Origin: Silvimonas sp. JCM 19000
Lineage (GTDB): Bacteria; Pseudomonadota; Gammaproteobacteria; Burkholderiales; Chitinibacteraceae
Direction of reading: 5' to 3'
Assembly: GCA_001313065.1 (NCBI GenBank)
Contig: BBFD01000246.1
Span: 1-6,085 of the forward strand
Length of the DNA stretch: 6,085 bases
Shown: in pieces, positions 1 through 6,031 of the stretch
How positions within the stretch are numbered: the first letter of the stretch is position 1
Layout: every line of letters begins with the position of its first letter
Translations under genes and position numbers: made by a program
Notes under the pieces: model-generated
Databases searched by the model: none
The model's input: only the letters and a program-made list of their open reading frames with translations
What the model was told of the DNA's origin: nothing

Positions 1-1305
1 CGGCGTCAGTGGCGTCTGGCGCAGCAAGGCGCCGCCATATTGGCCACCAAACACCATCGGCCCGAGGCAAACAAAAAAAACCGTTGCCCTGCCGCGTGGG
101 CAGCGCTGGCGTAGCTCCATAAGGTGGGTATTTTTTTCTTGCAGTACATACGGGCTGCCCGAGACCAGCGCAGCGTGCAGGATCTGCAGCCAGGCCAGAT
201 CGGTCACATTGGCGCCGATGGTCACGGCTGCACCGCCGTAGTCGGCCGCAGGTTTCAGCACCCACGCGTCCCGCTGGGCCAGGGCACGCTGCATGCTTGC
301 CTCGTGCAGGCGGAAGGTGGCGGGGACCAGACGCGCCAGCAGCGCGCGCTCGGCGGGCGAGTAATAGTCTGCAAACTGGCTGGCGCTCAGTAGCTCAAGG
401 TTGGCTTTGTTATCGAACAGCATATTTGCCGGCGGCGCGATCATGGCCACCTGCTGCTTTGCGTCTGCTTCCGCCAGGCGATACAGAAAATCGGGTGCGA
501 CGTGCAAGGCACGCATTTCGGCATAGGTAAACATGCCGTAGACGATATCGACCTGGCGATCGCCATAAAAAAAACACCGTCCTCGCGAAACGTCAGGTCT
601 TGCGCCAGCCCGTTGGCATAGGCAAAACCGTGCTCGCGCAAGGATTTGACAGGTAAGCATGACCCAGCAACGGCGACTGCAAGTCCTGCGGGTCGACCAT
701 GGCTTCAAAAAAAACAGCGGCGCGGCTTTGTTGGCCACGGCGGTGGGCAGGAGCGCCCGGATCGCCGCCAGCCAGGTTTGCAGCATCGGTGCCGCCCGGC
801 ACTGGACGTTTTGTGCGGTCAAATGCTGGTGATACTGATCCGCGAGAAACCCCGCCGCAATTCCGTCGCAAAAAAAACCGATACCGCCCAGCGCGGAGCC
901 GACGTTGATCTCAACCGCGCTAAAGCCCGCTTCGGTCAGCAAAAAAAAGTCCGGCCGTGCAAACGCGCGGGCGGCATTCAATAACTTAGGGCTACAGAAA
1001 TGCTGGATAAAACGGGCTTCGGCGGCGGGAATGCCCTGAAACGCCAGCATGGCAGCGATATCCCCGCCAAAAAAATACGTTCGGGCAAAGACATCAGTAT
1101 GCGCACCAGTTCGGTCGAAGCCTGCGCCAGTGCGCTGATGGTCGACCGGGTAAACAAAGGCGGCGGAAAAAACGATGTTCTGCAGTGGCTCGCCCGCACG
1201 CGCCTGCGCCGCTTTAAAAGCGGCCACGGCTTCGGCTGCAGTCAGGCGCTGCTGACTAAGGTAGTGCTGCCACTGCGCGTTGGCGGGTTCATCTAGAAAT
1301 TGCAT
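1..1305 (-). CDS. Putative ATP-grasp ligase (3' end outside window), frames disrupted
   Basis: This is a soluble protein of about 430 visible residues whose C-terminus lies beyond the left edge. After bridging overlong A/T runs (near 131, 567, 707, 1069, 1167 and the run at 73-80) and one missing base near 640-660, a single protein emerges. Its N-terminal half contains ARPDFLLTEAGF and then VEINVGSALGGIGFCDGI. Next comes LREHGFAYANGLAQDL and GDRQVDIVYG. Then follow NKANLELL, WVLKPAADYGGAAVTIG and YVLQE, and finally FVCLGPMVFGGQYGG. A Lys in a VLKP...YGG..V.IG context followed by an xxxQE strand is typical of the ATP-binding half of ATP-grasp enzymes, and the order resembles circularly permuted, glutathionylspermidine-synthase-like members. 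Such enzymes usually join an acyl-phosphate to an amine; the substrate here is unknown. The ATG at 1303-1305 is chosen because AAGGA lies 9 nt upstream. The gene starts 36 nt after the luxI stop on the same strand, so co-transcription with luxI is likely. ATP-grasp assignment is fairly secure, subfamily is not. Confidence 0.7.
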   Translation of the reverse strand, partial: MQFLDEPANAQWQHYLSQQRLTAAEAVAAFKAAQARAGEPLQNIVFSAAFVYPVDHQRTGAGFDRTGAHTDVFARTYFFGGDIAAMLAFQGIPAAEARFIQHFCSPKLLNAARAFARPDFFLLTEAGFSAVEINVGSALGGIGFFCDGIAAGFLADQYHQHLTAQNVQCRAAPMLQTWLAAIRALLPTAVANKAAPLFFLKPWSTRRTCSRRCWVMLTCQILARARFCLCQRAGARPDVSRGRCFFYGDRQVDIVYGMFTYAEMRALHVAPDFLYRLAEADAKQQVAMIAPPANMLFDNKANLELLSASQFADYYSPAERALLARLVPATFRLHEASMQRALAQRDAWVLKPAADYGGAAVTIGANVTDLAWLQILHAALVSGSPYVLQEKNTHLMELRQRCPRGRATVFFVCLGPMVFGGQYGGALLRQTPLTP

Positions 1306-1319
1306 ATCCGGATATCCTT
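1304..1319 (-). promoter_or_regulatory. Shine-Dalgarno and palindrome at ATP-grasp gene start
   Basis: AAGGA (1315-1319 on the minus strand) lies 9 nt upstream of the ATG at 1303-1305 and fixes the start. The spacer and start codon overlap a perfect 12-bp palindrome, ATATCCGGATAT (1304-1315). Whether the palindrome has a function cannot be told from the sequence. Confidence 0.6.
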
Positions 1320-1341
1320 CAGACCTCGGTGCAGGCAGGCG

Positions 1342-1952
1342 TCAGTCATTCAGGCGGGCCGAATCCAGGCCAGTCAGGCCCAGTGATTGCCGGGTCCTGG
1401 CATCGATGTCTATCCAGAAGGCCACCACCGGTTTGTCGTCTATCAAACGTGGCGCGGCAATGCGTTGCACGCTGACGCCCATGCGCTTGAGCAAGCGTTC
1501 ATTGCCCACTGCAGAGAATGCAATCAGCTTTTCTGCGCCGTGCTCGAGCGCGGTGCGCACAATGCCGGACATCAAGCGACAGGTGTTTGCCCAGCTTCTG
1601 GCGCGGACAGCGCCATGCCTGCGGGCGGGCTGATGGCAAAGCGCGACAGCTCCCAGATTCGGGGGTCACAGGGCAGGGGCATTTCGCCCACCAGTTCGGG
1701 AAACACTTCTTTCAACAGATAAGAAGTATGCGTGGGCAGCAGGCGCCCACAGCCACAGACGTCGCCGGAGGGGCCGTGGGCCACCACGTAGACGGTGTCG
1801 CTGCGATCAAAGTCGTCGCGCTCCAGGCCATTTTCAACCGGTAATGGCCAGCCCATCTTTTCAAAAAAAATATCCGGTATCGATACTGCGCCAGATTTAA
1901 CTCTGCCTGCGGGCCTATGGTTTTTTTTGGTGCCAGTTACAAGTTGTAACAT
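1342..1952 (-). CDS. luxI: LuxI-family acyl-homoserine-lactone synthase, frames disrupted
   Basis: The family makes AHL signals from S-adenosylmethionine and an acyl-carrier-protein-bound fatty acid in the cytoplasm. The corrected protein is about 202 residues, the usual LuxI length. It starts MLQLVTGT. Bridging the A8/T8 runs at 1921-1928 (8 to 7) and 1863-1870 (8 to 6) gives YRYRIFFEKMGW. This places R24, F28, W34, E43, D45, D48 and R69 at the canonical LuxI numbering. The catalytic WELSRF motif supplies E100, S102 and R103. One missing base around 1575-1640 must be bridged to join FAISPPAGMALSA to MSGIVRTALEHGAEKL. The C-terminal half reads GNERLLKRMG and PVVAFWID and ends at the TGA at 1342-1344. 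No good Shine-Dalgarno precedes the ATG at 1950-1952; the start is chosen from family alignment. The gene lies downstream of an rsaM-like gene and a lux box, and upstream of an ATP-grasp gene. The generic symbol reflects family only; acyl-chain specificity is unknown. Confidence 0.93.
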
Positions 1953-2017
1953 CGGGAGTTTCAATGGAAGTTGAAGTGTCCCAATTAGAGTTCGCAAAAT
2001 GGTGCGATAAAAAAAAG

Positions 2018-2033
2018 CTGCCATTTTGGGCAG
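2018..2033 (-). promoter_or_regulatory. lux-box-like operator upstream of luxI
   Basis: Read on the minus strand, CTGCCCAAAATGGCAG is an inverted repeat (CTGCC-6 nt-GGCAG). It fits the CTG-N10-CAG plan of LuxR-type operators. It differs at one fixed position from the Chromobacterium CviR consensus CTGNCCNNNNGGNCAG as I recall it. Its centre lies about 73 nt upstream of the luxI ATG. A possible -10 element, TCTAAT (5 of 6 to TATAAT), is at 1984-1989. That would put the box roughly 45-50 nt upstream of transcription start, close to the -42.5 seen in class II LuxR promoters. The adjacent T8 run (2009-2016) may itself be mis-sized, so exact spacing is uncertain. The inference is direct activation of luxI, and probably of the gene after it, by the neighbouring LuxR protein with AHL. 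Confidence 0.75.
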
Positions 2034-2059
2034 GTAAAAAAGCAACATCAAAACGTGGA

Positions 2060-2446
2060 TTAAATGCCCATGGTTGAATCGACCAGGATTCTGGTTTTAT
2101 TCTGCCAGTCTTGTGTTTTAAGCCAGAGATCAAGCATGGCCTCGGTGCGTTGTTGCCCCAGATCGTAACCCGCGCAATCGCAGAGCATCAGATTGGTCGA
2201 AAAAACCACACGGGGCCAGGCTGTAGGTGCCGTACTCGCAGGAAAACCACGCCCAGCCTATGGATAAGGGTTGCGGGCTTTGGTAGCTGATCCATTCCGA
2301 GTAACCGGCAAGCACGGCGGGCAGGCCCTGATGTTGCAACTCGCCAGATAGACAGGCATCTTGCCAGCAGGTAGCTGAAAGCAAAAAAAATTTGCAAGGT
2401 CCGCATAGCCGATACGTACCAGGCCGTCCGGGATTAGCAATTTCAT
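2060..2446 (-). CDS. RsaM-like / DUF4902 quorum-sensing modulator, frames disrupted
   Basis: After correction this is a small protein of about 127 residues. It begins MKLLIPDGLVRIGYADL, with ATG at 2444-2446 and TAA at 2060-2062. The T8 run at 2383-2390 must lose two bases and the T6 run at 2200-2205 one base. This joins LSGELQHQGLPAVLAGYSEW to PLSIGWAWF and then to STNLMLCDCAGYDLG and a Trp-rich end, LDLWLKTQDWQN. The GYSEW...SIGWAWF pattern and the position between luxR and luxI match the RsaM/DUF4902 family of Burkholderia and some Pseudomonas. There these proteins negatively tune AHL production by a poorly understood route. Assignment rests on remembered family features plus context, so it is good but not certain. 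The protein looks slightly shorter than the usual 140-170 residues. It is transcribed divergently from luxR and in the same direction as luxI, 107 nt upstream of it. Only a weak GAGA precedes the start. Confidence 0.75.
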
Positions 2447-2560
2447 ATATTTTCTCGCGATTGAATCAGGATCAAAGTCAGGATTCTGGTCGTGACCAGG
2501 TTCTTATCGTAGTCAATGCCACGCTAATAATGTAACTGTCCATTGGGGCAATAAAATTAA
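2447..2560. promoter_or_regulatory. Divergent rsaM-like / luxR control region
   Basis: This 114-bp AT-richer gap carries the 5' ends of two diverging genes. It holds a perfect inverted repeat, CTGGTC-GT-GACCAG (2486-2499), and a direct repeat of TCAGGAT (2466-2472 and 2478-2484). A candidate luxR -10, AATAAT (2526-2531, 5 of 6 to TATAAT), lies downstream of the inverted repeat. The repeat would then be centred about 45 nt before the presumed luxR transcription start, a typical activator position. A GGGG at 2545-2548 is the only Shine-Dalgarno-like stretch before the luxR ATG, and its spacing is long. I see no convincing promoter for the rsaM-like gene. Confidence 0.45.
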
Positions 2561-3278
2561 ATGGTGACCTGGAGAGAGCATTATCTGAATGTTGTTGCCG
2601 AGCAACGACGGCCGAAGACGTTTTTTTTAGAATCGCGGGCAAACTCGTAAGCCAATTGGGTTTTGAATATAGCTCCTACGGTGTGCGCCTCCCATTGCCT
2701 GTCAGCAATCAACGCTTTGTGCTGTATTCGAATTATCCGGCGGCATGGGAAACCGCATACGTCAGTCGGAATTACTTTCAGGTTGACCCCACCGTGCAGC
2801 ATGGGCTAACCCGCACCGAGCCGCTGGTGTGGGCCAGCAGTCGCCTCAAACTTAAAAAAACGAATTCTGGGAAGAAGCGGAGCAACATCAGCTGTCACAA
2901 GGCTGGTGCATGCCCGTGCGCGGCCTGCGCGGCGATGTGGGCATGATGTCGTTTGTGCGCTCGGGTGAGCAGATCGAGCAAAGCGAGCTGGACGCCAAAG
3001 AAGTGCGGATGTCCTATCTGACCCATGCGGTACAGGGCTCGATCAACTCGCTGCTGATGGCACGCTACGTGCCGGAAAGCCGGCAAGAACTGACGGTGCG
3101 GGAAAGAGAAGTCATGCGGTGGACCGCTGCGGGCAAAACCTATTCCGAGATCGGCATGATCCTGGCCATCGACGAGCGCACGGTCAAATTCCATATCAAG
3201 AACTCGATGACCAAACTCAACGCGGTCAACAAGACGGATGCGGCGGTCAAAATGGTCAAGCTGGGCTTGCTGGGATAA
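2561..3278 (+). CDS. luxR: LuxR-family AHL-responsive transcription factor, frames disrupted
   Basis: This is a cytoplasmic AHL receptor and DNA-binding regulator of about 237 residues, the family norm. Two overlong runs need bridging: T8 at 2621-2628 (8 to 6) and A7 at 2854-2860 (7 to 5). The N-terminal autoinducer domain (about 1-165) contains LGFEYSSYGVRLPLP. It also has the ligand-pocket residues W62, Y66, D75, P76 and W90, each exactly five beyond TraR W57, Y61, D70, P71 and W85. A Gly in SQGWCMP lies 23 residues after that last Trp, as in CepR. The C-terminal LuxR-type helix-turn-helix reads LTVREREVMRWTAAGKT, then EIGMILAIDERTVKFH and NKTDAAVKM. The invariant Glu and Gly are present, and Met replaces the usual Leu. 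The ATG at 2561-2563 gives MVTWREHYL, which aligns with CepR-like N-termini. An ATG at 2589 with GGAGAGAG upstream is an alternative but would remove the conserved Trp. It is the likely partner of the luxI product and acts at the lux box. Confidence 0.93.
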
Positions 3279-3297
3279 AGCGGCAGCCGGGTGCCAG

Positions 3298-3330
3298 AAA
3301 AAAGCCCGATGGTTTGCGCCATCGGGCTTT
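3298..3330. terminator. Bidirectional terminator between luxR and clpB
   Basis: A perfect 12-bp stem, AAAGCCCGATGG (3301-3312) and CCATCGGGCTTT (3319-3330), encloses a 6-nt loop. On the minus strand it ends in six U residues (3298-3303), making a strong intrinsic terminator for clpB, 21 nt beyond the clpB stop. On the plus strand it ends in GGGCUUUGCUUAUU, a weaker U tract, 22 nt beyond the luxR stop. The convergent gene arrangement fits a shared terminator. Confidence 0.92.
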
Positions 3331-3351
3331 GCTTATTCAAAAATAAACGCA

Positions 3352-5938
3352 TTACACCTTGCTAAACACCATACGCGAGCCGTTGGCGTCCACCTTGATC
3401 GTATCCTTGGCGGCAAACTCGCCTGCCAGCAATTGCTTGGCCAAGGGGTTTTCGATTTCGCTCTGGATGGCGCGTTTCAGCGGACGGGCGCCATACACCG
3501 GATCGAAGCCCGCGTCGGCCACCACTTCGAGCGCGGCGTCGCTCACTTCCAGCCCGATTTCCATTTGCGCCAGCCGTTGTTGCAGGCGGCCCAGCTGGAA
3601 GCGCGCGATATTGCGGATCTGCGATTGGTCCAGCGCGTGGAACACCACCACTTCGTCAATCCGGTTAATAAACTCGGGCCGGAAATGCGTTTTAACTTCG
3701 GCCAGCACCGCCAGTTTCACCACCTGATAATCATCCGATGCCATGGCCTGGATTTGCTGCGAGCCCAGGTTGGACGTCATCACGATCACCGTATTCTTGA
3801 AATCGACTGTGCGGCCCTGGCCATCGGTAAGGCGGCCGTCGTCCAGCACTTGCAGCAGCACGTTAAACACGTCCGGATGTGCTTTTTTCGACTTCATCCA
3901 GCAGGATGACGCTGTACGGTTTGCGGCGGATGGCCTCGGTCAGATAACCGCCTTCTTCGTAGCCGACATAGCCCGGCGGTGCGCCAATCAGGCGGCTGAC
4001 CGAGTGCTTTTCCATAAATTCGCTCATGTCGATGCGGATCAGGTGCTCATCCGAATCAAACAAAAAAACTCCGCCAGCGCCTTGGTCAGTTCGGTCTTGC
4101 CGACGCCAGTGGGGCCGAGGAACAAGAACGAACCATACGGCTTGTTAGGATCAGCCAGGCCCGAGCGCGAACGGCGGATGGCATCGGAGACCAGGCGCAC
4201 GGCCTCATCCTGGCCCACCACGCGTTTATGCAGCGCGTCTTCCATGCGCAGCAATTTGTCGCGCTCGCCTTGCATCATCTTGCTCACCGGAATACCTGTA
4301 GCGCGGCTGACCACTTCGGCGATTTCTTCCGCGCCCACTTGCGTGCGCAGCAATTTGTTTGGCGTGTTGGCGCTGCCCTCGGCCGCTTCGGCGGCGTGCA
4401 GACGTGCTTCCAGCTCCGGCAACTTGCCGTATTGCAGCTCGGAGGCCTTGTCCCATTCGCCGGCTCGGCGCGCGGTGTCCATCGCCAATTTAACCTGCTC
4501 GATTTCTTCCTTGATCGACTGGCTGCCCAATACGGCGGCTTTCTCGGCCTTCCAGATTTCTTCAAGGTCGGAATACTCTTTTTTTCCAGCTCGCCAATCT
4601 CGGTTTCGATCAGACCCAGCCGGCGTTGGCTGGCCTCATCCTTCTCGCGTTTGACGGCTTCGCGTTCAATCTTGAGCTGGATAATGCGGCGGTCCAGCTT
4701 GTCCATTACCTCCGGCTTGCTGTCGATTTCGATCTTGATGCGCGACGCGGCTTCGTCAATCAAATCAATGGCTTTATCGGGCAAGAAACGGTCGGTGATA
4801 TAGCGATGGCTTAGTTCGGCCGCTGCCACGATGGCCGGATCGGTGATCTCGACGCCATGGTGTATCTCATACTTTTCTTGCAAGCCGCGCAGGATGGCGA
4901 TGGTGTCTTCCACGCTGGGCTCTTCCACCAGCACTTTCTGGAAGCGCCGTTCCAGTGCGGCATCTTTTTTCGATGTTCTGGCGATATTCATCCAGCGTGG
5001 TGGCGCCGATGCAATGCAGTTCGCCGCGCGCGAGGGCAGGCTTGAGCATATTGCCGGCGTCCATGGCGCCTTCCGCTTTACCCGCACCCACCAGCGTGTG
5101 GATTTCATCGATAAAGATGATGGTGCTGCCTTCGTCCTTGGCCAGTTCGCTCAGCACGGCTTCAGGCGTTCTTCAAACTCGCCGCGATATTTGGCGCCAG
5201 CAGCAAGGACGCCAGATCGAGCACCAGCACGCGTTTGTGCTTGAGCGAATCCGGCACTTCGCCGTTGATAATGCGTTGCGCCAGGCCTTCGACAATGGCG
5301 GTTTTGCCCACGCCAGGTTCGCCGATCAGCACCGGGTTGTTTTTGGTGCGGCGTTGCAATACCTGGATGGCGCGGCGGATTTCATCGTCCCGGCCGATCA
5401 CCGGGTCGAGCTTGCCTTGGCGCGCACGTTCGGTCAGATCGGTGGTGTATTTAGTCAGTGCTTCACGCTTCTGGTCGGCATCGGCGCTATCCACGCCCGC
5501 ACCGCCGCGCACGGCTTCAATCGCGGCTTCGATGGCGGCCTTGTTGCCACCGTGCTGCTTGAACAAGCGCGCGGTGTCGCCTTTGTCATCGGCCAGCGCC
5601 AAGATAAACAGATCGCTGGAGATGAATTGATCGCCACGTTTGGTCGCGGCTTTGTCGGTCAGATTAAGCAGGTTGGCCAGATCACGCGATACGGTGATCT
5701 CGCCGCCGTTGCCTTCCACCTTGGGCAAACGTTCGATCGACTGCGTGAGCGCCTGCTTCAGCGGCTGGGCATTGACGCCAGTGCGAGCGAGCAGGGCGGG
5801 GATGCCGGAATCGGCATCGTTAAGCAAAGCCAGCAGCAAATGTTGCGGCTCGATATAGGCATTGTCATTGCCCAGCGCCAGGCTTTGGGCGTCGGCAAAG
5901 GCTTGTTGAAATTTGGTTGTGAGTTTGTCAAAGCGCAT
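3352..5938 (-). CDS. clpB: ClpB ATP-dependent disaggregase (Hsp100), frames disrupted
   Basis: This hexameric AAA+ chaperone pulls polypeptides out of aggregates together with DnaK in the cytosol. The corrected length is about 860 residues (E. coli 857). The N domain covers about 1-148. The first nucleotide-binding domain has Walker A GEPGVGKT at 206-213, exactly as in E. coli, pore loop KYRGEF, Walker B IIFIDEIH and arginine finger LERRF. The M-domain coiled coil spans roughly 400-530. The second domain has Walker A GPTGVGKT, pore loop [11 protein letters not shown] and Walker [10 protein letters not shown], with a C-terminal small domain ending MVFSKV. Six frame breaks are bridged. Four are overlong A/T runs at 3883-3888 (6 to 5), 4062-4068 (7 to 5), 4579-4585 (7 to 5) and 4965-4970 (6 to 5). 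Two are single missing bases near 5160 and 5200, flanking [11 protein letters not shown]. Every catalytic motif is intact, so the gene is almost certainly functional in the organism. The start at 5936-5938 (MRFDKLT) is supported by AGAGGG 6 nt upstream; an in-frame ATG at 6074-6076 is too far upstream. Confidence 0.97.
5492..5494 (-). promoter_or_regulatory. Possible internal start codon (GTG, Val149) of clpB
   Basis: In E. coli a shorter ClpB lacking the N domain is made from an internal GTG at codon 149. Here codon 149, counted from the ATG at 5938 through undisturbed reading frame, is also GTG, in the linker just before [12 protein letters not shown]. No clear Shine-Dalgarno precedes it; the upstream sequence is GGCGGTGCGGGC. 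Production of a short isoform is an inference from position. Confidence 0.4.
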
Positions 5939-5944
5939 GATTGG

Positions 5945-5950
5945 CCCTCT
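5945..5950 (-). promoter_or_regulatory. Shine-Dalgarno of clpB
   Basis: AGAGGG on the minus strand lies 6 nt before the ATG at 5936-5938. It decides the start against the in-frame upstream ATG at 6074-6076. Confidence 0.8.
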
Positions 5951-5973
5951 GGTAAGTCGTGCAATTGACCAAA

Positions 5974-6001
5974 AGATGGGCACCACCGGACGCTTTTCAA
6001 G
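5974..6001 (-). promoter_or_regulatory. Sigma-32-type heat-shock promoter of clpB
   Basis: On the minus strand CTTGAA (5996-6001) is followed after 14 nt by GCCCATCT (5974-5981). The sigma-32 consensus is CTTGAA, 13-15 nt, then CCCCATNT, so the -35 is perfect and the -10 has one mismatch. Transcription would start near 5966-5968, giving a short leader of about 30 nt carrying the AGAGGG. This matches known heat-shock control of clpB in proteobacteria. Confidence 0.88.
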
Positions 6002-6012
6002 CGAGCAGTCAG

Positions 6013-6031
6013 AAAAGACCGCGCTGCGGTC
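6013..6031 (-). terminator. Intrinsic terminator upstream of clpB promoter
   Basis: On the minus strand a perfect 6-bp stem, GACCGC-AGC-GCGGTC (6017-6031), is followed by TTTTC. It would end a minus-strand transcript arriving from beyond the right edge. It sits about a dozen nucleotides before the clpB -35 box and so insulates the heat-shock promoter. The U tract is short, so efficiency is uncertain. Confidence 0.65.

Noticed and set aside
1208..1224. Inverted repeat GCCGCTTT-A-AAAGCGGC
   Set aside because: It lies inside the ATP-grasp coding region with a one-base spacer and no U tract, so it is probably chance from Ala/Phe/Lys codons.
2589..2591. Alternative luxR start ATG preceded by GGAGAGAG
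   Set aside because: It would be in a different frame from the receptor without another indel and would drop the conserved Trp near the N-terminus. The 2561 start aligns better with CepR-like proteins.
67..2628. A/T runs as phase-variation tracts
   Set aside because: Runs occur across unrelated genes including the housekeeping clpB, on both strands, and always lengthen the expected run. Phase variation would normally affect one or a few surface or regulatory genes.
3743..4654. Plus-strand open frame of 303 codons
   Set aside because: It is antisense to the clpB M domain and second AAA domain, Ser/Arg-rich, and without recognisable features.
4955..5968. Long plus-strand open frame of 337 codons
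   Set aside because: It lies antisense to clpB, whose opposite strand shows full family conservation. GC-rich genes commonly leave long antisense frames, and no motif or ribosome site supports it.
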